A stretch of DNA of 64,000 nucleotides from Sphingomonas sp. ATCC 31555 (GCF_000282895.1 NZ_ALBQ01000011.1:343114-407113), one strand, 5' to 3'. Positions 15,214-23,950 are shown, numbered from the stretch's first letter. The notes: generated by a model not told the origin, from the sequence alone. A program made the numbers and translations.

Positions 15214-15978
15214 ATGATGAAGACCCAAGGCAACACCATCCTGATCACCGGCGGCGGCTCGGGCATCGGCGCGGCGCTCGCGCACCGGTTCCATGATGCG
15301 GGGAATACCGTGATCGTCGCCGGGCGGCGGCGCGAGGCGCTGGAGGCGGCGTGCGAGGGGCGGGCGAACATGCACGCGCTGACGCTCGACGTGGAAACCG
15401 CCGCAGGCGTGGCGGATTTCGCCGAGCGGCTGCTGGCGGCGCATCCCGCCGTGAACGTCCTGATCAACAATGCCGGGATCATGCGGTTCGAGGCGCTCGA
15501 CGCGAAGCGGGATCTCGCCGATGCCGAGGCGACCATCGCGACCAACCTGCTCGGGCCCATCCGGTTGATCGACGCGCTGGTCGAGCATCTCGCGACGAGG
15601 CCCGACGCGGCGATCGTCAACGTCACCTCGGGGCTGGCCTTCGTGCCGCTCGTGACGACGCCGACCTACAACGCCACCAAGGCGGCGATGCACAGCTACA
15701 CCGTGTCGCTGCGCGCGGTGCTGGACGGGCGGGTGGAAGTGATCGAACTGGCGCCGCCGGCAGTGCAGACCGAACTCACCCCGGGGCAGAGCCAGCGGCC
15801 GGGCTACCAGCCGCTCGACGACTTCGCCGATGAGGTGATGGCGCTGTTCGGGCAGGTGCCGACGCCGACGGAAATCCTGGTCGAGCGGGTGCGGCCGCTG
15901 CGTTTCGCAGAGCGCGAGGGGCAGTTCGATGCGGTGCTGGCCCACCTGACCGCGATAGCGACGGCCCACTCGGGGTGA
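15214..15978 (+). CDS. Short-chain dehydrogenase/reductase, DltE-like
   Basis: A 254-residue classical SDR. The Rossmann motif 'ITGGGSGIGAA', the 'NNAG' motif, the catalytic serine in 'NVTSGLAFVP' and the Tyr-X3-Lys in 'YNATKAAM' are all present. The shape resembles DltE-type oxidoreductases; the substrate is unknown. The ATG at 15214 follows GGAGGCG. It is divergent from the HxlR regulator and ends in a pair of strong hairpins. Confidence 0.87.
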   Translation: MMKTQGNTILITGGGSGIGAALAHRFHDAGNTVIVAGRRREALEAACEGRANMHALTLDVETAAGVADFAERLLAAHPAVNVLINNAGIMRFEALDAKRDLADAEATIATNLLGPIRLIDALVEHLATRPDAAIVNVTSGLAFVPLVTTPTYNATKAAMHSYTVSLRAVLDGRVEVIELAPPAVQTELTPGQSQRPGYQPLDDFADEVMALFGQVPTPTEILVERVRPLRFAEREGQFDAVLAHLTAIATAHSG

Positions 15979-15986
15979 GTCCCCTT

Positions 15987-16011
15987 GATCCTCCCCGTGC
16001 CGGGGAGGATC
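15987..16011. repeat. Hairpin GATCCTCCCC...GGGGAGGATC
   Basis: A perfect 11-base stem with a 3-base loop just after the SDR stop codon. No T-run follows directly. It probably protects the transcript end or acts with the terminator that follows. Confidence 0.65.
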
Positions 16012-16019
16012 TGACAGCA

Positions 16020-16056
16020 AAACGGCCGGGGATCGCTCCCCGGCCGTTTCGTTTTT
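16020..16056 (+). terminator. Rho-independent terminator, possibly bidirectional
   Basis: A 13-base perfect stem (AAACGGCCGGGGA / TCCCCGGCCGTTT) is followed by CGTTTTT on the plus strand. It ends the SDR gene. The opposite strand has a shorter T-run (TTTT), so it may also stop the deoxyhypusine-synthase-like gene that converges on it. Confidence 0.88.
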
Positions 16057-16100
16057 CCGGATGGGCCGTCTCAGGGCGAGCGGGGCTCGCTCCGTGCGGC

Positions 16101-17180
16101 TCAGGCGAACAGCTTCGCCCAGCCGCGCTTGGCGCGGTCCTTCCAGTGGCCGCGGTGATAGGCGTCGGACGCCAGCAGCGGCATCACCGAACCGGCTTCC
16201 GCGAACACCATCTGCTCGATGCCGGTGTTCACCTTGCCCCAGCTGGCGGCTTCCTGCAGCGTCGAGGACGAGCAGGCGCCGTCGCGCACGTCGGCGACGG
16301 TGATCTGCACCGCGTACTTGTGCACTTCCACATCCTCATGGCCGAGGATTTCGGCGCAGACGACGGTGTCCTGGATGAAGTTCTTCGGCACGCCGCCGCC
16401 GATCATCAGCAGGCCGGTGGTGCCCGCCTGGATCTTGATCTCGGTCAGCTCGCGGAAGTCCGCGACCGCGTCGATCATCAGGTACGGCTTGCCCGCCTTC
16501 ATCTGGTCGACCTGGTGCTTGACGAGGCCGAAGCCCGCCGAGCTGTCGACGAATGCTGGGCAGAAGATCGGCACGTCATGCTCATAGGCGAGCTTGACCA
16601 GGCTGTTTTCCTTCTTGCCGTGCTCCGAGAGGTACTTGCCCATCTCGCGAATGAAGGCGCGGCTCGAATAGGCGCGCGGCTCCAGCTCGTTCGCGATCTT
16701 GTTGATCGTGAAGTCGCAGTCCTGGAGCTGCTCCTCGTCGATGTACGTGTCGTAGATGCGGTCGATATAGAGCGAGCGCAGCGTGTCGTCGTCGGGGATT
16801 TCGAGCGCCTGATAGTGCTTGTGGCCCAGGCCCTCGAAGAAATCCATGTCGACGATGGTCGCGCCGGTGGCGACGATCACGTCGACCATGTTGTTGCGCA
16901 CCAGCTCGGCATAAAGGTCCATGCAGCCGCCCGCCGAGGTCGAGCCCGCGATCACGAGGCAGACCGTGCAGTCCTTGTCGGCCAGCATGTCGTTGTAGAT
17001 CTTGGTCGCGCGGCCGAGGTCGCGGCTGGTGAAGCTCATGTCGCTCATCGCATCGACGATCGGACGCGCGTCGAAGCTCTTGATGTCGATGTGCTTGACC
17101 TGCTTCGAAAGCAGTTCGGACTTGCGGGTATCGTTGATCGGGGCGTTGGCCGCCGCGGTCTTGGTGAGGCTGTCGGTCAT
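16101..17180 (-). CDS. Deoxyhypusine-synthase-like enzyme, probable homospermidine synthase
   Basis: A 359-residue member of the deoxyhypusine synthase family, NAD-dependent enzymes that transfer an aminobutyl group. The catalytic lysine region is conserved: 'LQEAASWGKVNTG' matches the 'SWGK' of eukaryotic deoxyhypusine synthase. NAD-binding features such as 'GSTSAGGCMD' and 'IGGGVPKNFI' are seen. The 'KHH' of the eukaryotic enzyme is 'KNF' here. Bacteria lack eIF5A, so polyamine synthesis is more likely than hypusination. The ornithine-decarboxylase-like gene upstream supports this. The ATG at 17180 follows GGGAG. Confidence 0.8.
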   Translation of the reverse strand: MTDSLTKTAAANAPINDTRKSELLSKQVKHIDIKSFDARPIVDAMSDMSFTSRDLGRATKIYNDMLADKDCTVCLVIAGSTSAGGCMDLYAELVRNNMVDVIVATGATIVDMDFFEGLGHKHYQALEIPDDDTLRSLYIDRIYDTYIDEEQLQDCDFTINKIANELEPRAYSSRAFIREMGKYLSEHGKKENSLVKLAYEHDVPIFCPAFVDSSAGFGLVKHQVDQMKAGKPYLMIDAVADFRELTEIKIQAGTTGLLMIGGGVPKNFIQDTVVCAEILGHEDVEVHKYAVQITVADVRDGACSSSTLQEAASWGKVNTGIEQMVFAEAGSVMPLLASDAYHRGHWKDRAKRGWAKLFA

Positions 17181-17238
17181 GGGAACTCCCATTTTCACAT
17201 GGCCGCCGTCATTCAAAGGGGACGCGGAAACCCATCTC

Positions 17239-17356
17239 TGCTCCCCCTCCCACGTGCGGGAGGGGGCCGGGGGGTGGGAGCCCGCTCGCCACCGGCGATC
17301 CGGTGCGAGAATGTCGGGGGCCCACCCCCAGCCCCTCCCGCAAGCGGGAGGGGAGC
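17239..17356. repeat. Palindromic GC-rich repeat between two polyamine genes
   Basis: Two inner palindromes, CCCCCTCCCACGTGCGGGAG(G) at about 17242-17266 and CCCCTCCCGCAAGCGGGAGG at 17332-17353, flank a spacer and also pair with each other through GGGGGGTGGG and CCCACCCCC. The same architecture occurs at 59056, 62588 and 63910. It fits a REP/BIME-like intergenic family. It separates the deoxyhypusine-synthase-like gene from its upstream partner. Confidence 0.8.
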
Positions 17357-17381
17357 ATCTTCGTTCGCTACGAGTGCAGCG

Positions 17382-18608
17382 TTACAGCTTGACGACGTTC
17401 GAGGAAACCTCGACCGCTTCGTCTTCGCCGGTGTAGAGCGAAACCATCGGCTCGTCGTCGACGATCACCGTGTCGCCGGCGGGGAAGCCGTTGAAGCCGG
17501 TGCGCATCGCGGCACCATAGGCGCCGAGCATGCCGATCTCGATATAGTCGCCCGCCTGGATGTCGGCCGGCAGCTCGAACGGGCCCGCCATGCGATCCAT
17601 GTCGTCGCAGGTGGGGCCGTAGAAGCTGAAGCCCATGTCCTTGGCGTTCGAATCCGGCTCGCGGAGGAGACGGACCGGGAAGCGCCAGCCGATATGCGCC
17701 GCATCGAACAGCGCGCCATAGGCACCGTCGTTGATGTACAGCTCGTCGCCGCGACGACGCTCGACGCGCACGATCAGCGAGCTGTACTCGGCGCACAGCG
17801 CACGGCCCGGCTCGGCCCACAGCTCTGCCGAATAGGAAATCGGCAGGCTTTCGAAGGCGCGGTGGATCGTCGCGAAATAACGCTCGAGCGGCGGCGGCTC
17901 CATGCCGGGATAGCTGGACGGGAACCCGCCGCCGACATCGACGACATCGACCGTGACGCCCGCCTCGACGATGGCGGCGCGGGCGCGCTCCATCGCATTG
18001 GCATAGGCTTCCGGCGACATCGCCTGGCTGCCGACATGGAAGCAGATGCCCAGGGCATCCGCGACCTGGCGAACCGCGATCAGCAGGTCCTTGCTCTCGC
18101 CCGGGCCGACGCCGAACTTCGACGCGAGGCTCAGCTTCGAGTGATCCGACGAGACGCGGAGGCGTACGCACAGCGTGAGATCGGTGGCGCCCTTGGTGGC
18201 GCGGACGATCTTGTCCAGCTCTTCCATGCTGTCCAGGCTGAATACGCGAACGCCGTGCTCGAAATACGCCTCGGCGATGGCTTCCTCGGCTTTTACCGGG
18301 TGCATGAAGCAAAGCGTGGCTTCGGGCGCGACACCGGCGACGAGGCGAACCTCGGCGATCGATGCGACGTCGAAATGCGTGATTCCGCTCTCCCACAGGA
18401 TCCGGATCAGATCCGGCGAGGGATTGGCCTTCACGGCATACATCGAACGACCCGGGAACTTCTCTGCGAAGAACCGGGCCGCACGCGATGCTGCGTGCGG
18501 GCGGACGAGCGTTACCGGCTGGACCGGACGAAGCTTAGCGATATCGGCCACGCGGGTGGTGCCGACGAGGGTGGTCGCTAACCCCAGCGCGCGATGATGC
18601 TTGTGCAA
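17382..18608 (-). CDS. Ornithine-decarboxylase-like PLP enzyme (fold type III)
   Basis: A 408-residue alanine-racemase-fold decarboxylase. The PLP lysine is in 'MYAVKANPSP'. The glycine-rich phosphate loop is 'VVDVGGGFPSSY', 'WAEPGRALC' is the family PLP motif, and the catalytic cysteine of the partner subunit is in 'YGPTCDDMDR'. Ornithine or a related diamino acid is the probable substrate, giving putrescine. No ATG fits the N-terminus. A TTG at 18608 preceded by GGAGG is the likely start. It lies upstream of the deoxyhypusine-synthase-like gene on the same strand. Confidence 0.85.
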   Translation of the reverse strand: MHKHHRALGLATTLVGTTRVADIAKLRPVQPVTLVRPHAASRAARFFAEKFPGRSMYAVKANPSPDLIRILWESGITHFDVASIAEVRLVAGVAPEATLCFMHPVKAEEAIAEAYFEHGVRVFSLDSMEELDKIVRATKGATDLTLCVRLRVSSDHSKLSLASKFGVGPGESKDLLIAVRQVADALGICFHVGSQAMSPEAYANAMERARAAIVEAGVTVDVVDVGGGFPSSYPGMEPPPLERYFATIHRAFESLPISYSAELWAEPGRALCAEYSSLIVRVERRRGDELYINDGAYGALFDAAHIGWRFPVRLLREPDSNAKDMGFSFYGPTCDDMDRMAGPFELPADIQAGDYIEIGMLGAYGAAMRTGFNGFPAGDTVIVDDEPMVSLYTGEDEAVEVSSNVVKL

Positions 18609-18762
18609 CTCAAGGGACCTCCAAATGCCGTGAGGCAAACATTGACGAAAAGCTGCCTTGCGGTTGGAAGTCCCATGGGGCAGCGGAGGAGCGCACATAT
18701 GCGCGTCGGTCCCCCGTGTAAAGTGATTCTGGGGTCCGTTTTTCTACGGCGAGGGATGCCCT

Positions 18763-19731
18763 GTGACGATTCTGCGACAGCCCACCCGCGCCGGGGTCCG
18801 CGACGCCGCCGCGAAGATGGCAGCGATCCTCCCGCCAACGCCTTTGCTGGTGCACGACGTGCGCGGCGTGCCCGTCGCGTTCAAGGCGGAAAGCCTGCAG
18901 CCGATCGGCGCCTTCAAGATCCGCGGTGCGTGGCACCGGCTGACCGCGCTGGACGAGCGGGTGCGCGACAAGGGGGTTGTCGCCTTCTCCTCAGGCAACC
19001 ATGCGCAGGGCGTCGCCTGGGCGGCGAAGCGGCTGGGCATCCCCGCAGTGATCGTAATGCCGGCGGATGCGCCCCGCGTGAAGCTGGAGGCGACACTGGC
19101 GCTGGGCGCGGAAGTGGTGCGCTACGACCGCTCAACGGAGAGCCGCGAGAAGATCGCCGAGCAACTCGCTCATGCCCGGGGCGCGACGCTGGTTCCCAGC
19201 TTCGACGACCCCTGGATCATTGAGGGCCAGGGCAGTGCCGGAATCGAGGCCGCCCGGCAGATGGCCGACGCAGGACTAGAAGCTCCCGCCAGGGTGCTGG
19301 TGCCTTGCGGCGGCGGCGGGTTGTCAGCCGGCATTTCGCTTGCGCTGCCCGAGGCGGAGATAGTGCCGGTTGAGCCGGAAGGTTGGGACGACATGCGCCG
19401 AAGCCTGGAAGCGGGCTGGATCGAACCGGTGGCCGACAATCCGCCGGCAACGGCATGCGATTCCTTGCAGACGCAGCGAGTTTCTTCGCTTACATTCGAC
19501 GTGCTCTCGCGGCGTGGGGCGATCGGCGTCGCGGTGAGCGAGGCCGATATTCGCGCGGCGCAACGCTGGGCTGCGGCCAAGCTGCGGCTGGTCGTCGAGC
19601 CTGGTGGCGCGGCGGGGTTGGCGGCGCTACTGCGCGGCAAGGTACAAATTGAACCCGGCCTGCTGGTGATCGTTTCCGGCGGCAATGTCGACAGGGAGGA
19701 TTATGCGCGAACGCTCGCGGAAACGGAATGA
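18763..19731 (+). CDS. Threonine/serine dehydratase-like PLP enzyme
   Basis: A 322-residue fold-type II PLP enzyme. Lys52 in 'GAFKIRGA' should bind PLP, 'SSGNHAQG' binds substrate and 'VPCGGGGLSAG' holds the PLP phosphate. It lacks the ACT regulatory domain of biosynthetic IlvA, so it resembles catabolic threonine dehydratase or serine racemase. The start is a GTG at 18763. It is divergent from the decarboxylase and overlaps the next small gene by 29 bases. Confidence 0.87.
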   Translation: MTILRQPTRAGVRDAAAKMAAILPPTPLLVHDVRGVPVAFKAESLQPIGAFKIRGAWHRLTALDERVRDKGVVAFSSGNHAQGVAWAAKRLGIPAVIVMPADAPRVKLEATLALGAEVVRYDRSTESREKIAEQLAHARGATLVPSFDDPWIIEGQGSAGIEAARQMADAGLEAPARVLVPCGGGGLSAGISLALPEAEIVPVEPEGWDDMRRSLEAGWIEPVADNPPATACDSLQTQRVSSLTFDVLSRRGAIGVAVSEADIRAAQRWAAAKLRLVVEPGGAAGLAALLRGKVQIEPGLLVIVSGGNVDREDYARTLAETE

Positions 19732-19909
19732 TGAGGGCAATGTTATCGGCGGAGCGATCGCACAGGCCGCCAGCGTCGGTACGCTCGCGCTTGGCCATTT
19801 CCTGTGGTTTGCGCTGCGCCTCGCATATCGCGGCGAACCGCGCCTGGCAGCGGCCGCCGCCTTTGTCTGTGTGGCGACGGGGGTAACGCTGTGGGCGGTG
19901 GTGACCTGA
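19703..19909 (+). CDS. Small membrane protein, unknown
   Basis: A 68-residue protein starting 'MRERSRKRNDEGNVIGGAIA', a basic N-terminus, then two predicted membrane helices ('SVGTLALGHFLWFALRLA' and 'AAAAAFVCVATGVTLWAVV'). The start has a good AGGGAGGA site and lies inside the end of the dehydratase gene. The next small membrane ORF overlaps its end, so the two may form a pair. No family recognised. Confidence 0.55.
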   Translation: MRERSRKRNDEGNVIGGAIAQAASVGTLALGHFLWFALRLAYRGEPRLAAAAAFVCVATGVTLWAVVT

Positions 19910-20079
19910 ACAGCCTCTCCGCACTCTACCCGCTGATGATGAGCATCGCGGTGCTAGGTGTGCTGGCGCTCGCCTGGGGTGGCATGACAGTGCTGCGGCG
20001 CGGCGACCGAAGACGCGGTGTGCTGATGCTGATCTGCGCCGCGGTGATCCTAGGGAATGCGTTGATCTGGACGGTATAG
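19891..20079 (+). CDS. Small membrane protein, unknown
   Basis: A 62-residue protein from a GTG at 19891 that overlaps the previous gene by 19 bases. It has two membrane helices ('LMMSIAVLGVLALAWGGMTV' and 'GVLMLICAAVILGNALIW') joined by a basic 'RRGDRRRG' loop. No homology recognised. Coupled overlap and membrane character support it as real. Confidence 0.5.
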   Translation: MGGGDLNSLSALYPLMMSIAVLGVLALAWGGMTVLRRGDRRRGVLMLICAAVILGNALIWTV

Positions 20080-20161
20080 CGGATACAATTTGTTACCGTT
20101 TCGGCTTCGACTTGAATCGACATACTCGGTTAGGTTCGCCCCGAGTTGATGGGGTTATGCG

Positions 20162-21022
20162 ATGCGCATTCTTCTCGCGATATTGGTGTGCGTTCTGTTT
20201 GCGGCCAGGCCGGCACCAGCACAACAAGGCGCGGTTCCATCCGAGCACGCCTATGGCGCAGCGCCGGCACAGAAGCTGGACTTCTATCCGCCCAGTCGTC
20301 TGGGAGCGGCAGCGCCGCCGCTGGTAATATTCGTGCACGGCGGCGGCTGGCGGCGCGGCAGCAAGCAGAATGCCACTGGCGCGTCGAAGATCGTCCATCT
20401 GCGCGACGCCGGCTACGCCTTCGCAACAATCGACTATCGTCTGATCCCGCAGGCGTTGATAGAGCAGCAGGCCGAAGACGTGGCGGCTGCGATCGATTGG
20501 CTCATCGACCATGCGGGAGATCTCGGCTTCGATCCGACCCGCGTGATCCTGATGGGGCACAGCGCGGGCGCGCACCTTTCCGCGCTGGTCGGCACCGATC
20601 CGCAGTATCTGCAGAAGGTGGGCTTTGCGCCCGATCGGTTGCGCGGCATCATCCTGCTCGATGGCGCCAGCTACGACGTGCCAGCGCAGTTGGCAGGGGC
20701 GGGGCGAGTCATGCGGCCGATTTACGTCCAAGCGTTCGGCAGCGATCCGGCGCGGCAACGGGCGCTCTCCCCGATCGCACATGTGGCTGCGCCCAATGCA
20801 CCTTCCTTCCTGATCCTGCACGTCGATCGGGACGAAGGACAACGCCAGTCGGCGGCGCTGGCGAGCGCGCTGAAAGCCTCGGGCGTCAAAGTCACGTTGC
20901 AGGCGTTCGAAGGCCGCGGCTTGCGCGGCCATGTCGCGATAAACCGCCGGTTGGGCGAGGCGGACTATCCGGCCACCGTGGTGGTGGACCGCTGGCTCAG
21001 CGCGACGCTCGCGTCACGCTGA
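20162..21022 (+). CDS. Secreted alpha/beta hydrolase (carboxylesterase type)
   Basis: A 286-residue hydrolase with a signal peptide ('MRILLAILVCVLFAARPAPA', cleaved before 'QQG'). The oxyanion motif 'HGGGW' is typical of the HSL/kynurenine-formamidase group. The nucleophile is in 'LMGHSAGAH'. The acid residue is probably in 'LILHVDRDEGQ' and the histidine in 'LRGHVAI'. Substrate unknown. It faces a second hydrolase gene, converging with a 12-base gap. Confidence 0.82.
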   Translation: MRILLAILVCVLFAARPAPAQQGAVPSEHAYGAAPAQKLDFYPPSRLGAAAPPLVIFVHGGGWRRGSKQNATGASKIVHLRDAGYAFATIDYRLIPQALIEQQAEDVAAAIDWLIDHAGDLGFDPTRVILMGHSAGAHLSALVGTDPQYLQKVGFAPDRLRGIILLDGASYDVPAQLAGAGRVMRPIYVQAFGSDPARQRALSPIAHVAAPNAPSFLILHVDRDEGQRQSAALASALKASGVKVTLQAFEGRGLRGHVAINRRLGEADYPATVVVDRWLSATLASR

Positions 21023-21034
21023 GCCCACGGATCC

Positions 21035-21691
21035 TCAGCGGATCGGGCAGTTCGGATCGAGCCGCATATCGAGATATCGATCGACCGATCCCATGAGCTG
21101 ATCCATCTCATGTTCGAAGAAATGGTTCGCGCCCGGGATGGTATCGTGGTGGATGGTGATGTGCTTCTGGGTGCGAAGCTTGTCGACCAGCTTTTGTACG
21201 GCACCCGGGGTCACCACTTCGTCCTGCTCACCCTGTACAATGATGCCCGAGCTGGGGCAGGGGGCGAGGAAGGTGAAGTCGAACATGTTGGCCGGCGGAG
21301 CGATTGAAATGAAGCCGCGAATTTCCGGGCGGCGCATCAGCAGCTGCATGCCGATCCAAGCGCCGAAGCCGAAGCCGGCAACCCAGGTGGTCGATGCTTC
21401 CGGGTGGAAGCTCTGCACCCAATCGAGCGCGCTGGCCGCATCGGAAAGCTCGCCTATGCCGTTGTCGAAAGTGCCTTGGCTCTTGCCGACGCCGCGGAAG
21501 TTGAAGCGCAGCGTAGCGAAACCGCGGCGCTGGAAGGTCTTGTAGAGATCCTGGACGATGCGATTGTTCATCGTGCCGCCCGCATTCGGGTGCGGGTGGA
21601 GGATCATGGCGACCGGGGCGCGGGGGCGCGGCGCGGGGGCGAACCGCCCTTCAAGGCGGCCTTCGGGTCCGGGAAAGATGACTTCGGGCAA
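21035..21691 (-). CDS. Alpha/beta hydrolase lacking the usual nucleophile serine
   Basis: A 218-residue cytoplasmic alpha/beta-hydrolase-fold protein. The N-terminal 'LHPHPNAGGTMNNRIVQ' and 'LRFNFRGVGKSQG' place it in the YqiA/dienelactone-hydrolase-like group. The elbow expected to read G-X-S-X-G is 'VAGFGFGAWIG', with Gly in place of Ser (codon GGC). The C-terminal 'GANHFFEHEMDQL' keeps the histidine. It is divergent from the first cysteine desulfurase gene. Confidence 0.8.
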   Translation of the reverse strand: MPEVIFPGPEGRLEGRFAPAPRPRAPVAMILHPHPNAGGTMNNRIVQDLYKTFQRRGFATLRFNFRGVGKSQGTFDNGIGELSDAASALDWVQSFHPEASTTWVAGFGFGAWIGMQLLMRRPEIRGFISIAPPANMFDFTFLAPCPSSGIIVQGEQDEVVTPGAVQKLVDKLRTQKHITIHHDTIPGANHFFEHEMDQLMGSVDRYLDMRLDPNCPIR

Positions 21692-21761
21692 GGCAGTTCC
21701 TGTCGAAAGGGAATAGCGCTGTGGAGCGCTCGAACGTCGTCGCTATATAAGCAGGCCTGCA

Positions 21762-22859
21762 ATGGACGCAATTGGAACGGAATTGGCAACGCGTATCTAT
21801 CTGGATCATGCGGCGACCACGCCGATCCTGCCCGTCGCGATCGCTGCGGCGGCGGAGGGGATGGCGCGCTGGGCGAATCCATCCTCGCCGCACGGCGATG
21901 GGCGCGCAGCCAAGGCGGCGCTGGAGGATGCGCGCCGCCGCATCGCCGCAGCCTATGGCTGGGCGCACGAGTGTGTGCTGACCAGCGGGGCAAGCGAATC
22001 GCTGGGCATCGCGCTCGGGCGCAGCGTTGCCGCCAGGCGGATCGTCACCGCAGTGGAGCATGACGCTGTGCTACGCCTTTCCGAAGGTGCCACGGTGCTG
22101 CCGGTCAACGCGAACGGCCACGTGGAGATGGACGCGCTAGCGCGCGCGCTGGACGGCGCAGGGCGTGCGCTGGTCTGCGTGCAATGGGCAAACAGTGAAA
22201 CGGGCATCCGCCAGTCGATCGCGGCGATCGCAGGCGCGGTGCACGACGCGGGCGGGATCCTTCTCGTCGATGCGGCGCAGATGCCGGCGCATGCCGATGC
22301 CGAGGTGCTGCGCCACGCCGATCTGGTCGCAGTCTCTGCCCACAAGCGAGGCGGGCCGCCGGGGATCGGCGCGCTGCTGGTCCGCGATTTTGGCGTGCTG
22401 CTTCCGACGGGCGGCCAGGAGAAGGGGTACCGGGCAGGCACGGAGAATCTGCCCGGCGCGCTCGGCTTTGCCGCGGCTGTGGAGGTGCCGGAGGATCTCG
22501 CACACATGGCGGCGCTGCGCGCACGGCTCGAGGCGGCAATCCTCGGCGAGGGCGGCGAAGTGGTGGGCGCCGCGAGCCCGCGTAGTCCGCTGATCGGTGC
22601 CTATCGCATGCCGGGGGTCTCTTCAGCCGCGCAGCTTATCCGCTTCGACCTGGCCGGCGTGGCGGTCTCGGCGGGGAGCGCCTGTTCCTCCGGCAGCATG
22701 CGGCCTAGCCATGTGCTGACGGCTATGGGATGGAGCGAGCCTGCGCTGCGCGAAGTCGTCCGCGTCAGCTTCGGCCGCGGCACGACCGAAGACGATGTAG
22801 ATCGTTTCGCCGCGCTGTGGCGGCAGACCGCAGCAGACGCACGGACTCGCGCGGCATGA
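21762..22859 (+). CDS. Cysteine desulfurase, NifS/IscS-like (first copy)
   Basis: A 365-residue PLP enzyme that would take sulfur from cysteine for iron-sulfur clusters or thiolation. 'IYLDHAATTP' is the family N-terminus, the PLP lysine is in 'VSAHKRGGPPG', and the persulfide cysteine is in 'SAGSACSSGSMRPSH'. It overlaps the second desulfurase gene by four bases (ATGA). The persulfide loop is a full NifS-type one, so both copies look catalytically competent. Confidence 0.88.
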   Translation: MDAIGTELATRIYLDHAATTPILPVAIAAAAEGMARWANPSSPHGDGRAAKAALEDARRRIAAAYGWAHECVLTSGASESLGIALGRSVAARRIVTAVEHDAVLRLSEGATVLPVNANGHVEMDALARALDGAGRALVCVQWANSETGIRQSIAAIAGAVHDAGGILLVDAAQMPAHADAEVLRHADLVAVSAHKRGGPPGIGALLVRDFGVLLPTGGQEKGYRAGTENLPGALGFAAAVEVPEDLAHMAALRARLEAAILGEGGEVVGAASPRSPLIGAYRMPGVSSAAQLIRFDLAGVAVSAGSACSSGSMRPSHVLTAMGWSEPALREVVRVSFGRGTTEDDVDRFAALWRQTAADARTRAA

Positions 22860-23950
22860 TCTACCTCGATTATCAGGCGACGACACCCCTCGCGCCCGAG
22901 GCGCTGGCAGCGATGTTACCCTGGCTGGAGCATCAGCACGCCAATCCGCATTCCCCCCACGCCCCCGGTCGCGCAGCCAAGGCAGCAGTGGATGTGGCGC
23001 GCGCGCGCATAGCGGCGCTGCTGCCGAAGCATGGGGTGACGGCGTTCACCAGCGGCGCGACCGAGGCGCTGAACTGGGCGATTCAGGGCACGAAGGGCGG
23101 CATTGTGACGCTGGCGACCGAACATGCCGCGGTGCTGGACACGGCTGCGGCCGAAGCGGCGTCGGGCCGGCCGGTAACGGTGTTGCCAGTCGGTGGCGAC
23201 GGGCTGGTCGATCTGGAGGTCGCACGCCAAGCGATTGCGCCTGGCACGGGGCTGGTTGCCGCGATGCTGGTTAACAACGAAATCGGTGTGATTCAGCCGA
23301 TTGCGGCGCTGGCGGAGATCGCCCATGCCGCCGGCGCGCTGTTCCTTTGCGATGCGGTGCAGGGCTTTGGCCGCGTGCCGATCCCCAATACATGTGACCT
23401 GATCGCCATCTCCGCCCATAAGATACACGGTCCCAAGGGGATCGGCGCGTTGTGGTTGCGCGACGGCGTGGCGCTAGCGCCGCTGCTGCACGGCGGGGGG
23501 CAGGAGGTGCCCGGCCGATCGGGCACGCTCTCCCCTGCACTCTGCGCCGGCTTCGGGGCGGCGGCTAAGTTGGCGGTAACGCGGGAACAGGCCGATGTCG
23601 CACATGTCGACCGGCTATTCGCGCTGGCACGCGCCGCATTTGCCGGCGCTGGCTGGCAACTTAACGGGTGCGAGCGACAGCGCTATCGCGGCAATATAAA
23701 CGTTCGGCGCGAGGGCCTGGACGTTGCCCGCCTGATGGCCGATCTACGCGGCATCGCCTTTTCTGCAGGCTCGGCCTGTGCCAGCGGATCGGGACGCTCC
23801 AGCCATGTCTTGCGAGGCATTGGGCTTTCCGATGCCGCCGCGCGTTCCAGTATCCGCATCGGCTTCGGCCGCATGACCAGCGAGGGGGAATTAATGACCG
23901 CGCTCGACCGACTGTTGGCCGCAGCCGATGCACAGCGGGTGCCGCTATGA
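22856..23950 (+). CDS. Cysteine desulfurase, NifS/IscS-like (second copy)
   Basis: A 364-residue paralogue of the preceding gene. It begins 'MIYLDYQATTP', has the PLP lysine in 'ISAHKIHGPKG', and keeps the active cysteine in 'SAGSACASGSGRSSH'. The sequence between motifs differs widely from its neighbour, so this is an old duplication and not a recent one. The ATG at 22856 overlaps the upstream stop. It is followed, with another 4-base overlap, by a ferredoxin gene. Confidence 0.9.
   Translation: MIYLDYQATTPLAPEALAAMLPWLEHQHANPHSPHAPGRAAKAAVDVARARIAALLPKHGVTAFTSGATEALNWAIQGTKGGIVTLATEHAAVLDTAAAEAASGRPVTVLPVGGDGLVDLEVARQAIAPGTGLVAAMLVNNEIGVIQPIAALAEIAHAAGALFLCDAVQGFGRVPIPNTCDLIAISAHKIHGPKGIGALWLRDGVALAPLLHGGGQEVPGRSGTLSPALCAGFGAAAKLAVTREQADVAHVDRLFALARAAFAGAGWQLNGCERQRYRGNINVRREGLDVARLMADLRGIAFSAGSACASGSGRSSHVLRGIGLSDAAARSSIRIGFGRMTSEGELMTALDRLLAAADAQRVPL

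Noticed and set aside
15975..18581. 868-codon plus-strand ORF over the two polyamine genes
   Set aside because: It is antisense to two proteins with intact catalytic motifs, is His/Arg/Asp-rich and has no domain. Long open antisense frames are expected in GC-rich genomes.
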